64,000 nt of DNA. Origin: Candolleomyces eurysporus. Lineage: Eukaryota; Basidiomycota; Agaricomycetes; Agaricales; Psathyrellaceae. The notes under the pieces were generated by a model that made no database searches, was not told the DNA's origin, and saw only the letters and a program-made list of their open reading frames with translations. Below are positions 32,155-44,893 of the stretch, in pieces. The stretch lies in NCBI GenBank assembly GCA_027579435.1, contig JANBPK010001062.1:1-64000 (forward strand). The letters are read 5' to 3'. Position 1 is the stretch's first letter. The number at the start of each line of letters is the position of its first letter. The position numbers and the translations under genes were made by a program.

Positions 32155-34431
32155 TGAATCGCCTTGTCGATAATTGCAAGGCCTTCATGGTCGCTGCAGT
32201 GGAAAGCTTCGAGCGGCGCGTTCTCACCGGCGAGATCGACATTGGGCAAGGCTTCAAGGCGGGCACCCAGCGATTGGCAGCAAACACCTTCTGGAACCTG
32301 GTCGTCGCGCACAATCAGGATAATGATCCAAACAGCGACTTCGCTCGAGTTACCAAGTGGCTACCGGAATCCAAAAGAGAGCAGTTCAACACCCTCGACG
32401 ACGACGTCAAGGCTGCATGCAAGGTCGCCGCTTCTGAGGTCAACCAACACACGGCGCTTCAAACAAAACTATTGACTGGAAGTGGACGCTCAACCAAATT
32501 CCTCCCAGAACAAGGGACCCAATCCCAAAGTGGGGACGATAGCGGCTGTTCAACCAGGTTCTTCATGTTGGACCACCCGCAAGGAGTGACCGTTTATGAC
32601 CCCCAACAACATGCCTCCAACCAGCCCCAGGATCCACCACCACCCGTCATGCCGTCTTTCTCCACTCATACCTGGGATTCAACATCCTCCATCCGCAGCA
32701 GTCGTCGCAAATCTTCAAGTTCCGGCGGTCCAGAGCGTGCTAAACGATCAAAGAAGATGAACAAGGACACCCGAGATCGCTACATGGAACTTGGTGGGCG
32801 ACCTGCACAGCACCCTCGTACTAGGAAGGCCCCTCACCCCGCTCACAACGGAGCATCTACCCCGAATGATGTTGGCTCGTTCCCGGTCCCTGGGGATCTC
32901 GAGTTAGCTGCGGCGAACAGTACGTGCCTCCAGTTGCCAGATAGGCTGGAAGATTGCTGCTGAAAAGGACCTTTGCAGGCTTTATGGGAGGATCGTTAAG
33001 TACTCAGGTTGACCCTTGTTCTGTTTCGAGGCTCGGAAGTACCGTCGACTATTGGTCAAACAACACGCCCAATCCGGCACAAGGTAGTCAAGGTGGCCTT
33101 ATTTCCTTGTAAGTATGCAATGACCGTCTAACGGGCTGTTCAATGCTGACCACAGCTACTTGTTGCCACACTTTTTCAGTGAACAGCAGTTGAAGTGGTG
33201 TGGCAACTTGCAGACGGTTGGCTTTGATCTTCCGGGAGATGACTCTAACCACCTCATCACGTCTTCTGATGCGGATGTTTTCTCCGTGTCGGACGCCGCC
33301 ACCCCTTCCAGTTCCACCACAGAGACCTTGCCCGACTTTTTTTCGCAAGCTGCCTCACCCGCCACTACGGATTGGTCGTGCCATTCTGAATACTATTCAA
33401 CCCCGTTGCTGCAATCCCTCGACTTGGAATTGCCGGATCCTACCAATTCGTTCCCGACTCCCGGTTCCTTGGGAATTTTGCCTACTACGCCTATCGGCTT
33501 ACCCCCCCTGCAATCGTCTTCCGCAGTACAATTTGACCATCAACCTGTTTTCGCATGGGATGCGCAAGATCCTTCTGGGGGTATGAAGGAAATAGGTCCT
33601 ACTTTTTGGCCCCCGGCATTACCTACAAACGAAGCATATTCAGCAGCGTCCACTTCGGCACCCATCATCGACAATCGGCCTTCCAACCCTTGGCTTCAAG
33701 GAGGAAATCAACGCGGTATCCTCAATCGTACTGATCAATTCCCAGCATCCTTGGCGCCTGAATTGTATCAAGGCATGTCGAATTCTGTCAGTGCCTATCA
33801 ACCGTTCGCGTCGACCGTAAATGGCATCGCAGCCACCGGGGAGGGACAGGTACAAGCGGCCTGTCACAATCCCCCTGGACTCAGCGGCGCTGCTCATTTA
33901 ACCTCCAACTCCGATTTTTTCAACACTGGCCCGGGAGGTCGGCTCAAGGAAGCGCCTGCTACTACACTTCGTCAGTCCATTGGTGCCGCCAATTCTGGCC
34001 CTACACCATCGACGGTCTCGGCTTTGGATGGCGCTCTGGGGAATTCCATGGCTTCCGGTGGACACTTCAACGACGTATTTCCGGTTCCGTTGGGTAACTC
34101 TCCGACTCGCAACTTGCATGGAGGTGGCTTCGGTTCCTTGCAGGCTTTAGACCCGTCATTAGGTGTCCACTATGGGGTTGGAACGTTTGGCTCGCAGTCT
34201 ACCCCTGGTTCGAACGATGCGGTTGGATATGCCCCCACCACCGGGTATGACTTTGGTGACTTTGCGGCTCAGATTCAGACGGGGTCGGCTTCAAGCTACT
34301 ACCAGCCTGTTGTGACTGGCGATAGAGGTTCCTTGAGCACGGGTCATCAGTATGCTGCCAACGGCCCAGGAGTCGATCTGGATGGTGGATGGCTTCCCCG
34401 CTCATTTGTTCAACGACACGAATTTCTTTGA
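32155..34431 (+). CDS. Unknown protein with nuclear-type basic patch and disordered tail
   Basis: I do not recognise the family. Three exons were joined. The first (from 32155) encodes a helical N-terminal domain of about 100 residues (MNRLVDNCKAFMVAAVESF, FWNLVVAHNQDNDPN, WLPESKREQFNTLDDDVKAA) and then a Ser/Pro-rich stretch. A strong basic patch (SSRRKSSSSGGPERAKRSKK) follows that could be a nuclear localisation signal. Introns near 32920 and 33112 lead via SFMGGSLSTQVDPC and GLISFYLLPHFFSEQQ to a 420-residue tail rich in Ser, Gly, Pro, Asn and aromatics (VGYAPTTGYDFGDF, GSASSYYQPVV). Such tails are common in transcriptional activators and condensate-forming proteins. A regulatory nuclear role is inference. 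Homeobox, zinc-finger and bZIP motifs were looked for and not found. Confidence 0.65.
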
Positions 34432-35364
34432 TCTTCACTTGGCACGCTTGTTCTGATACTTCTGGATTCGTGCGCTCTTATACCTTGGATTGTATCTTTA
34501 TCTTGTCGATTATCACCTGAGTTCCATCGTTTTCGAAATTGTAACTATTTCTTTTTATTATATTTCTTGTCTATTGCTGTCTCTGTCTCTTTTTGCTTGT
34601 CCATACTTGCTTATGCTTTCGTTCCTGTCGTATTTCCGTGCTTTGCTTTGCCCCTCTCGTTGTGTTCTCCTCTTTTGGCTCAAACTGCTGGTAATCAGGT
34701 TGCCTTTGTACCATTTAGATTTCTTGGATGTTTCTTCATAGATGCTTTTTAAACTTAGAGTATCTATCTATGTTTGTTCGGTCTGTCTGTCTGATGCTAT
34801 ATATTTTTGCGCTTGGTTCGTTTACAAGCTTAGCTTCGAGCCCCTGCGAAACAACGCGTCAAACGCGTCGGCACCGGTAGCAGTTGCAACTCTGACCACG
34901 ACTGCCACCTGGTATGAACATACCGGCTGCCTAGTCAACCATTGTCTCGGAACTTCCTGAAAGCACGAGTAAGAGAATTAAGGGCGCATGATGGGAGATG
35001 ATGGGGGTCAGGATTGAGGATCAGTGCGTGCTTGCCATGGTCAAGGGGTCCATCGTGGAGAGCGAGCAGTAATCTTCCATGCTTGGCCAAAGTCATTCTG
35101 CCAAGGCCACGGAGCACCAATCGACCACAGATATGACCAGTGCCGTTAGCATTGGTGGCCCACTAAGTGCCGGTCAGCCTTGTCGCTGGCTTTGATGCCA
35201 CCGCACTGACAATGGCCAGCATTTGCAGGCATTCCGCCGACGCGCTGCGAAAGACATGCTTTGATAGTGGCTATTATCTTCTAAGTGCCCCTGCTCGAAT
35301 GACATATAAAGGAGCCTCCCTCTTCCGCTTTCGACCCCCAAGCCTGCCTTCTCTCAGACTCCGA
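34432..35364. other. Intergenic region with T/C-rich first half and a promoter
   Basis: Bases 34480-34830 are dominated by T and C (3' UTR-like), with open frames of low complexity on the plus strand that do not look coding. The later part is the promoter of the next gene, with a TATA box at 35305. Confidence 0.45.
35305..35310 (+). promoter_or_regulatory. TATA box
   Basis: TATAAA within acatataaagg, 55 bases before the ATG at 35365 and followed by a pyrimidine-rich stretch that suits a transcription start. It shows that the earlier in-frame ATGs at 35167-35301 are not the start. Confidence 0.6.
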
Positions 35365-36516
35365 ATGCCTAGCCTGACTCTCCGCCCTTTCCTCTCCGTG
35401 CCTTCCAAGTCACCTACGTTTCCTCGGGTCTCTAAACGGGGATGGCCTCTGGATGGCAGAGACGATCCCGCCCCAGGAGTCAACACTTTCAAACCCTACC
35501 AGGATGTTCCTGAAGAGATCATCAGGAACGTGAAAAATCCATGGCGGCCTTCCTTTGCCAACTCCACCTCCACTTCCTGGGCGTACCACGAGTCTTCGGA
35601 CCCTGTATTGGAGACTCGCGCTGAACCGTACAAGACTTATACGGAACAGGTAATCCAAAAGCCATCTTGGTACATCCACTTCCACGTCGCCGTTCGCTCT
35701 ACCCAACCCGAGGACCACGAATCGCGGGCGAAAAAGATCGTCAAGTCTGCAGAGGATTGGTGTTTGGGCGACCTCAGTCTGCTTGTGCATCTCTTTATTG
35801 CTCGGGCTGCTATCTGCGAAGACGAGGAGCCGGTTTTGGCTGTGGGTTCATTCGCGCAACAGGTGTGCTATCATTTCGAGAATAATAACCCGTCGTATTA
35901 TACCAAGTTTGTGAATCAGTTGGGAAGGGTGCTGATCGGGACGTTTTTGGCGTGTTGGGATCGGGTGAGTTAANTTTTTATCCGTCTTTCTTTATGATTG
36001 TGTTGACCCGTCGCTGACCGTCNTTTTTTCTTGGCGNTTTTTTATTAGGACTGCGAGCGGTCTCTTGCTCGTCTACCGTACGCGGAACACCAAACGGAGA
36101 ATTACCTCTCCTCTTCGCTCAACCTCGCAAAATTCATGGGTGCCTTGGTCGGATACGGAGTCCTAACTCAAGCAGACATCAGGCCCTGCGTCCGACTCCT
36201 CGTTCATCAAGCAACCCACACCGAGTACCTCATGGCTATTCGCGAACTCCTTACATACGCCGAAGACAGGTTCTGGAAGAAAGGGTCGTATGATAGGGAG
36301 AACGACGTCAGCGGATTTCTGCAGAGGTTGAGCGAAGTGGTATCATCATCATCGGCGGAAGAGATACAGGTTCAGTCTGATGTGGATGTCGAACTTCAAA
36401 ATGAGGGTGATGATGGCACGATCACCTCGCCGCCGTGCATGGAACCTGGGGTTGTGGTCTATGATGAGATTCTTGAGCTTGTGGATCACTTTTCTCGGGC
36501 TGCAGCTGACAAGTGA
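35365..36516 (+). CDS. Helical protein, possibly MIF4G-like
   Basis: Two exons with one intron at about 35968-36049 (donor gtgagtt, acceptor ttattag) joining ACWDR to DCERSLARL. The first 100 residues are Pro/Ser-rich. From about residue 115 the protein is alpha-helical, with paired helices such as DLSLLVHLFIARAAICED, FVNQLGRVLIGTFLACWD, LAKFMGALVGYGVLTQADI and PCVRLLVHQATHTEYLMAI. The block AKFMGALVGYGVLT recalls the helix repeat of MIF4G domains found in translation and decay factors, but similarity is partial and I do not assign a function. The C-terminus is acidic and Ser-rich (SSSSAEEIQVQSDVDVELQ). Ns at 35974, 36023 and 36037 lie inside the intron. The start was chosen from the TATA box. 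Confidence 0.6.
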
Positions 36517-39189
36517 CCTCCGGTCGGTGCTTCCGAGGTGACAGGACAATGACTTTATAGTATTCAGTTGATATCAGAGTGCATAGATGTGTGGTATCCC
36601 CTGATAGAATTCATGATCAAGTCTAGATTTCTTCAAAGGTACCGTTAGCCCGTTCCCTCCAAACCTAATTTTGAGTGGATGACGACACAGATAAGTACCA
36701 CTCGAGGTCTGTTAATTATATGTGGCCAGTCACCTGCACCTCCGAAGGCTGTTCTCTTACGCAGGCGGACGGGCTGATCTGCCCTTGAAGCTTGAAGACC
36801 CAGGGGGCTGAACGAGTCATAGCTGACGTCGATACTGAGCGGACAATGTAGAAGCTTACGTAGATTTTCAATTGAGAACCATTAAGCACGAGCAGATCCG
36901 GCATGTGGTGAAGGGATTCCTTGGGAACAGTTGCTCCTAGTTCTCGAAGAGTGGGTACGGTGAGAATGAAGATACTAGATTACGGTATGGTATGCATCTA
37001 TACATAGAACGAGTGAGGGCAGAAAAAGACCACCTTGCAGAGATGGGCTAGGGTAGCGCGGTGAGGCCTTGTGATCTACTTGATATGTCTCAAGTATCAC
37101 TGACGGAGGACGACTATGGATCCGTGTACCCAGTACCTTGGTTATCAACCCATACAGAGTTGACGGAGAGAGGTAACGTTAAATATTGCGTAACTCTTCG
37201 TTCGTCGGGGGAACCTCGTTGGATAAAGGACCACCTCCATCTTTGGCAATCCAGGGTTCGAATAGATAAGAACTTTCTTTTAACGCTGGCATTTCCCAAT
37301 CCCTCTCATGTGTGAAGAAGTTAGGCTCGGGAAACGTCGCATCCTTTTCTCCCCGGGTGGCTCAGAGAGGATATTTACCGTTTGTGTATCGTCAGCTCGC
37401 ACACTCGCACCTATTAGAAGCTCGATGCCAACAAACTAACAGCGGGTAAAATAGGGTAAAATGAATAAAAGTGTGTACATACGGGATAAGCATTGGCGTC
37501 GGCAGTACTTGCAGGATGACTTTTTCATAGAACGATCAATTATTCGATTGATCCTCCATTGAAATTGTGACTTTCGTGGTCTATACGTGTGTCAAAAGGT
37601 GAAGGTTGCACGCGCTCTTCGCGTGGCTAGAACCATTGAAGCTGACAGAGGAGGGAAGGGTTTTGGTCAGGTTTTGGCAAGGTCTTCGGATAGGACAAAA
37701 GCGAGCGCTAGGGATGTCCTAGGGTGCCGTGATACGGAAACAGCGTCTCCCGCTGATGGAAGTGCGCATCTTGGGCTCGAATGCTTCGTGAGCTCGGAGA
37801 AACAAATGAGCGATGCAGGAAAACTTCAATCGTGACATGGGGAAGATGGTGTCATTGGAAAGCCCACTACGCCCGCAATCTTGAGAGAAGAAGCAATACC
37901 GATGATGTCTCAGAACGCTCATGCCTTGAGGGACATACGTAATAAGCCCGGTGCTCTTGCGTAGGTGGACTCCTTTTGTCTGTGATAAGAGGGCTATTGG
38001 GAACATATCTGTGGAGCTAGCCCAGGGGGAAGATAAGTGAAGAGTCAGCACGTCATCATGGCATGACACTGAGAGCGCCCTGGCCATGGTGTACTAATGT
38101 AGTCAGATCTGAGATCCGACGTTGACCCCGGCCAGGCCAGCTGGCGCACCGTACGTGATTCCTGACAGAGTTCGTCCGGCCAGGGCAAGAGACTAAACCT
38201 GATATGAAAACGCAGACCGTCCAGCGTATTAGGAATTCGGAGGCCGTGTCAGTCTTTCGAGAGCGAGCATATGGTGGGGAATTTTTTTGGCAGAGGGCAC
38301 AGAACGGAGGGGCCGCTGAGATTCACAGAAACCCCAGGAATGAAAAAGACTCGGAGATGCCGGACGCCCATAGGAAGCTCGCCTTGTGCTCATCTGTGCT
38401 TAGCACGGCGCTTTTAGGCGGGATTGAAGGCGCGCATCACGCAGTCGAGGCCAACACGAGGCTCTGTCCCTCTGAAGAAGGAAATCTCCAGGATAGTCAG
38501 CCACTGAGATATTCTGAGCTCCTGCAGGCGTTCTCCTGTAGCTGAAATCGCATGGTTAGCATGGGTGCCTTCAGACACCGTGATCATACCACTTTGATTT
38601 CTGGTTGATTTGTGCGGTCAGGTCAGCGTGGTCCTGAGTGCCCAAGAGCCATCTGGGCCTGGCGGTGATATAGTTAGGCCATGACTCGAGGTTGCTATGG
38701 CTGCCTGCGATGCGTTCTGCCCGTCGCTGGCGTAGCATTTTGCGGGGTGTAGCAGGGTGGTATGGAGAGATGGTCGTGAAAGAGGTCGATTTCGGAATTC
38801 ATTTTGGCAGGGAGGGGAGGGGGCGGGAACTGGTGACCGAGGTCCCTGTGGGAGAAAGCCTAATTTGAGAACGTGGGAAAGTGGAGGTTCCCCCATCCGT
38901 TGACTGCCCTCTTTTATTACCTCTTGACTTCCTTCTCTCGCCGTCTTCCTCGACCTCCAATACCCCCTCCTCGTCGCCCTCCCCGTCCGCCCCGCCCTAA
39001 AAGTCCCCCCTCTGGCGTGCACCTTGCAAGAGCCAGCGCAGGACGTCGCGGACCCCTTGGACATGAGAACGTGGCTCAAATCTTACGGGATTCAGCGCCG
39101 TTCTTGTCAATTCAGAATCCAAGCCTCTACCCCCCAGCATTAGCCCAAATCGCAATTAGGCGACGTTTCCCAGCGCACTCAAGAGCACA
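36517..39189. other. 2.7-kb intergenic region
   Basis: I see no gene I can support. Plus-strand frames at 37061-37315, 37587-37835 and 38204-38545 and minus-strand frames at 37719-38087 and 38618-39079 have no motifs and biased composition. Bases 38930-39010 are very C-rich. The last 200 bases precede the membrane protein gene and are probably its promoter and 5' UTR. Confidence 0.4.
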
Positions 39190-40630
39190 ATGGCGACAAG
39201 GCCCAACGACTCCAATCCCTGGCCCAGCCAGACCCCCGCCCCACCCCCTCCCTCCCAGGACGCATACTTTTCCTCAACCTCCGATGTAGAAGGACGATCG
39301 GTGAAGCGAAGAAGAGTGCTATCCAGTAGCCTGGACGCTAGGAAAGAGGGCTCGTTGGCTGCGCGGCAGGTGATTGTTGACCAGGACCTCATAGGTACGT
39401 ATGCCGTCTTCTGCACCCGCTCGCTGCCATTCACGCGTTCTGTGCCTTGGTAGACCAAGCAAGGCACGACTGCCAGGTCTTTTCCGGGAACGAGGTCATT
39501 TCCTGTTATCCTACTAGGGATACGTCAGTGCCCCAGCACCAGTGGGCGACCTTCGTTTGTGCGTGGCCCCCTTGGTTCCCCATCACTTTATATTGATAGT
39601 GTCCTCCAGGGAATTCCAGAAGGCCCGAGTTGACCCAAATGAATCTCGTTGACATCTTCCTCTTTCGGGCCGACTCGAGGACACAAGTACTCAACATTAC
39701 GAATGTGCCTAATCCTACCGACCAGGCAGGCGTTGTAACCGCTCAGGTAGACGACAAATGGTTCAGCCGGGGTGGTGAGAACTTCTCTGGAACAAGCACC
39801 AGATATCCCTTCTATTGGGTAGTCATCCGAAGTGACAGAACACTGGATGGCAACGAGATCCCTCAGCCAACATTCACTGCCATTCGTACGTCTCTGCCTT
39901 GTCATCAACTGCTCCACGTTCTCAATCTTCCGTTCTTTCAGAGACAACCATCTTGGACTCGGTTGCTTCAGCCCGGTCATCAGCATCAGCACTCTCAGCA
40001 TCTTCGCTCGCATCAGCGTCCTCGGCATCAGCAGCATCCCTCTCCGCTTTATCGTCGGGCATCGTCACAACTATCAATGGCACCCCCACCACGCTCTTCC
40101 CAAGTTCCACCGGCACTGTTCAGTCGTCCACTAGCGATGATTCATTCCCGCGTTGGGCAATAGCCGTGATCGTGATTCTGGGTTTCCTCGCCATCGCTGC
40201 GACCGGCATTCTGATCTTTTTCATCATCCGCCGTATCCGACGGAGAAACAACGCCGAACTCGAATCCAATCGCAATTCGATGGGTTCCGCTTCCCCAATG
40301 ATGGCCAATACTCAGCAAGAATCGCCACTTCTTGGACCCAGTGTTCTTGCGGCATCGCATATTCCTCCTCGACCGGCCTCACTTCGGCGCAACGATAGTC
40401 ATGGCGCACCAAGCCTCCACGACGGTGCATCTGGGATCTCTGGAGAAGGCGGACCGTTCAGCGGACAAGATGCGGCCATCATGGCGGATGCCTTCAGGAA
40501 GATGCTTCGGAAACCTGACTTTGCCCCCGTAGAAGAAGGGGAGAGTCCCGAGTCAAATCCTGAAGGTGGACCTGCAGCAGCTGGAGGTGTACTCAGTCGG
40601 GAGCNTAGCAGAGGAGGGAAGAGATCTTAG
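39190..40630 (+). CDS. Single-pass membrane protein with Ser/Ala-rich stalk
   Basis: Four exons with introns near 39393, 39559 and 39886. The N-terminal exon is Pro-rich and basic, with no obvious signal peptide. Next comes a compact extracellular-type domain: DQARHDCQVFSGNEVISCYP, HQWATFVWNSRRPELTQ, VDIFLFRADSRTQVLNITNV and YPFYWVVIRSDRTLDGNEIP. A Ser/Ala-rich stalk (SARSSASALSASSLASASSA) leads to one membrane helix (WAIAVIVILGFLAIAATGIL) followed by RRIRRR. The cytoplasmic tail is Ser/Pro-rich with potential phosphorylation sites. The layout is that of fungal type I surface proteins, similar in plan to Mid2/Wsc-type stress sensors, though no WSC domain is present. A role in wall sensing is inference. 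The N at 40605 acts as a real base. Confidence 0.72.
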
Positions 40631-43178
40631 GAGTGTGAGCTCGTCGAGAGGTGTTAAAGTGGAATCGCATAGCGATCATGGTGGAGACCCTCAGCCGCGC
40701 TAACTAGCCGGTTGCTTTCATTCCTTTTATCCCTTCTTATTCCCTTTTTCCTCAGGTTTATCGTTTTCTCTGGCCAACATTCGCTCTTCGCCCCGATCGC
40801 GATTGTAAGGTCTTCTTGGTCTTTGCGCTTCATGGTTGTCTTCCCTTCTACATTTTCGCACCCTATGGACCGATTCACACTGTAGCACCTACCGCACTCG
40901 ATCGCGTTCATTTTGCATTCACCAACATCGTCTTGAGCACCATCTATTTTTATTACCTTGGACCTTGAACTTTGCACCATTATTATTCCCTTACCCCTGA
41001 TACCACTTACATTTGTTCTCTTCAGCCACCTGTGCTTTTCGGTACACAGCCAGCTTTCGGTCGACCTGTGTCGTTGTCTATATCCCTCTTCCTTTCCCAC
41101 CGTTTGCCGCCCTTTCCCCTTGATTTGATCTTGCATTTTGCAGGCGCTAGACCACGCTTGCTGCTTCTCATCAGGATTAGCAAAGCTGCTTTGCGATCTT
41201 CGCCCTTCGCGAAGAGCGGCGTCCGAGGCCGCAGCTTTCGGTTCCCATCCTGACTAAATCCTTCCTCCCTTCCACACCCCTCCATCCGTTACGCCCGCGA
41301 GGACAACCTCCAACGACCGAACGACCTTCCGACTCGCTTTCCAACCCGTGTATAATGCCATCCTACCACTCGACATTATATTTATTTCAAACACCATGGC
41401 AGCCTATACTTATTCCCATTGGCATTATTCGCATCCCGCATCCTCATTTTCCCAATCGCGCTTCTTCCATTTAACCATCTCTGAACCTGTTCCCCCCAAC
41501 CACCCACCAAAACTAGGCGTTATACAGACAGCGTGTGTACCTTACCCTCCTAACTCCCCCAACTCGATAAGTCGTCGTTTCTATGTCGACTTTCGATAAA
41601 ATGCCGTTCCTTCAAGTTTGGACCTCTTTCTGTATCTGGTACTTCCCTCGCTGTCGTCTTTTTTTTTTTCCAACTTTTTCTTTTGATTGTTTTTCTAGTA
41701 GCTAGCTATTTACCTCAGTACGTAGTCACCTCGACCTGGTAATATCATAGGCGTTTCAGAGTTGAATATCAAGACGGTGTGACTGTCAATCATTCTTTTG
41801 ATTCTTCCTGTGGGTACGANAGGCATGCTGTACCTGGGCTGTACTACTCGGAGGAGCTGCGTGATAGGAAGCAAGCCGATACGGGGGTGATAGGTAGGAT
41901 TGGGGTCGTCCTCCTGGTCGGTTTGAGGACGTACTAGCTATCTACATTGAGTACAGTGCGGTGTGCGTGGTGAGATANATAGATANNATAGATCTCGTGG
42001 CTGGTGATAGCTATCTCGGTCTCTTGCCTCGTTTCGAGCATCCTTTCAATACTAGCTCTCTCCACTATGTAAGTAGGGGTTAACCATGGGCCGGGAGCTT
42101 CATGTNCANCTTGTACGCACGGTCATGCACATATGCTATAGTTCCATTCTACCTTTCAATAGGGCTCATAGTATGCGGTCATTNGCATCACCATCATGCA
42201 CGTTTCTTTAATTCCCGAGCTGGCAATGGGCAGGGCGTGCCGTCNTTTTTTGACACCTTCCATANGAGGTCGACGTCCGAGAGCGCCGCCCNGCGTGCCT
42301 TTTTGTCCCCCTTTAATTACAAGTCAGCATACATCCTGCCAGCCCATATCTCGTTCTTAATGAAATGCCGGCTGTGGTGGCAGATTGTGGCAGAAGTTTG
42401 AAGGGGTGAATGTAGGGGACAATCTCATAGAACATACTTGANGAGGGGGGATACATACCGAGGTAGTGCGGAGATTNTGATAAGACGAGCCGGACACGTT
42501 CCCGACGAGGGAGCGAAGTTGTCNAGAATAAATAAGTTGTCGCCTGTCGGTGATGAATTACCTTTTTTATCACTTCACCTTCCCTNTTTGTGATTTTTGN
42601 AAGGAAGGAATTGTTTGAGGAACGTTTTTTTAGTCGTTTGGGGTCGTTTTTCTNGTGCGGCTTGAAGCATAGCATTTCAGCGATAAGCCTACCGAANGAA
42701 ACNTNTCTTCNTCCCATCACGTCAACTTGAGNCTCTCGCCTTGAGGCANTCNACATCAATTTGTGTGATCATCGCNNAAGTTCAACGCCCTTGGTCTGGN
42801 NTCTGCGCTCTTATCTGCGCAGCNTCAGTCGNTGTTCATAGCAGACATGNNTACCAGTCCAAGGCNTNTGATAGACCNNGATAGNGCCATCCGAACCGTG
42901 NATCAAGCGGNAGTACTATGAAAGGGTCATGAATGTCAGNCATGACTGCGAGGGAAAGTAGGGAATNNTATTATTGAATAACAGGGACAATGGGTTAGAA
43001 TGTTGTGCAGGGATATACAGTAAGATTAGTTTCTGCAATTAATTTCTAATTTCCGTCCAAAAAGAGATTGCTTGGCAGTCTTGGTAGTTTCAGAAAATGA
43101 GTAGCTATCGAGCGGACAATGATGAGCACGGCNNGNNGGNNTAGAGCATGAGAAAAAGAACGAACCTTCAAGATAGTT
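40631..43178. other. 2.5-kb intergenic region with many Ns
   Basis: The first kilobase is T/C-rich with poly-T runs and looks non-coding. From 41820 to 43140 there are about 45 isolated or paired Ns, so reading frames are unreliable. Short GATA-like repeats occur near 41977-41992. No coding region is supported. The 3' end of F-box copy A lies at 43179. Confidence 0.4.
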
Positions 43179-44893
43179 TCAACGAGTTGGAGTCCAGAGA
43201 TAATCCGCAATCCGAAGTTCAACGCTCAAATTATCCCTCTCACCCACCGTCGCCATATAAACCAGGCGACCGGAGAAGGGGCAGAANGCAAACTGGTTCT
43301 TCTGAGCACGGCCATTGATAACGTCGTGACCTTCGGGCGTCAAAATGACGGACTTGGGCTTGATCTCGTGTAANGCGGGTTGGCTTGGATCAGGGATCGG
43401 TAGGACCGTCGCAATGAGTTCCGAATGACCATATTCTTCTTGNATTCCANACCAGCCATCGTCGACGCGGAATATGGATCTACCGCCGGTACAGAATATG
43501 AGATGGTCGTTGATACGGTTGATGGAGGAGGCCCCGCTTTCGAATGTCGACCCAAGCATCTCCTTCCCGTAAACCAGACCACATCGACCTGCTGGTACCG
43601 GTAGAGTTTTCAGTGTAAACCCCGGGACGGACTTGATTGAGTAGAGGGCAAGAGAGTCCTCGTTGCGTCTTCGTTGGGCGATGGCGCACAGATGACGGTC
43701 GGACGAGAGGTTCTGTTGCCATGTCGATGTGCGGAGGAGCGAGAGGTCTTTGTGGTCCCGGGGTGCGCTGAAAGAATACTTGGGACTGTTTTCGATAGTT
43801 TGGAGGTCCGTCATCNCGAGGCCGGTGAGGGAAGGCAANTCGGACGGAGACGGAATGTCCCAAACGCCGATNTCGTCGTAAATATCGGCCGCTACGATCG
43901 ATTCGTTGCAGACAGATATCTTTGNNAGAACTTATTAGATGCGTGATTCTAGAGACAAATCATCGGTAGATTACTCACCTTGCTTAGAGGGCGACGAAGT
44001 TGCCACTTGCACCCTGTATTGTTTACCCAGTTCCAAACTGCGAAAAAAGGTTCACAGTACAGGTGTACGGTGTCTTGCGTCAAGAGAATGTCAAAGAATA
44101 TCTCCCTCTGCCGCTCATGGGGAACATCGAGGTGTCTTACACGTTGGAAGGTGGGGTCGGGAGATACGGGATCGATCTGGTGAACCTCCAATGTGGAGCC
44201 GAGGGCAGTGCTAAGGAGGTAAAGGTTAGTACGATGATATGAGGAAGAAGGAAGCTGAATCTGACAATTGCATCACGGCGACAACTAGCTCCCTTCCATT
44301 CGTACTTGGAGCGACATCCATCCACCAAAGCCCCGGTTTGTTCAATCTCGCCAACGGAGTCAATCCTTGGGCAATATTGGCGCCGTACCCCAGGTCCCAA
44401 AGGTAGACGCCGTCTCCCATGAAGGTGAAAAGGAAGCGGCCTCCTGGGACGAGGTGGAGAGATAGCAGTCGGTTATCAAGGCCAGGGAAAGTTGCCTGGC
44501 ACGGAAGAGTGTAGTTACGCTGGGGTAGCGGTTCCCCTTCTCTACTATCGTGTCTTTGGAGCGCTTGCAAGTTCCGATATGGTGCCAACGCTGCACGCTC
44601 CACCTCGAGGGTGCTCATTTGGCTCATTGGAAAGGTTGGCGCGAAGAAGCCATAACTTTCAAGAACACGCCCAAGAGCGACTATCCAGACGCTCCTGGCA
44701 TGGCTGGCATAGTAGGCGACGCGACAAGTCTAAATATTGGTTCAGAACGGTGCATAGAGAGATACAGCAGACAACTGACACCTCGCAGGGCTGAGATAGT
44801 CTCGGGGGGCGAGTGTTCCATGACATTGATAATGATGTCCTGAGTGAGTGGAAACGGTTTGGCCAGAGTGGCCTGAGTGCGAGAAACGTCCAT
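43179..44893 (-). CDS. F-box/propeller-like protein, copy A
   Basis: The first exon from 44893 holds the F-box-like helix (PLTQDIIINVMEHSPPETISALRG). A splice then joins TCRVAYYASHARSVWIVALG and SYGFFAPTFPMS, matching the same place in copies B and C. The next blocks are propeller-like: LVPGGRFLFTFMGDGVYLWD, VHLYCEPFFAVWNWVNNTGC and DIGVWDIPS. The end is FCPFSGRLVYM ... LRIADYL. Introns lie near 44760, 44230 and 43960. The family is an agaricomycete F-box group with a divergent beta-propeller, probably an SCF receptor. Several Ns inside are frame-neutral. It is more diverged than B is from C. A TATA box lies 84 bases upstream. Confidence 0.72.

Noticed and set aside
38618..39079. 153-residue minus-strand frame upstream of the membrane protein gene
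   Set aside because: Arg/Gly-rich translation of a C-rich plus strand; no start context, intron or domain support.
41970..41995. GATA-type microsatellite
   Set aside because: Only a few imperfect units with three Ns inside; too short and uncertain to list as a repeat.
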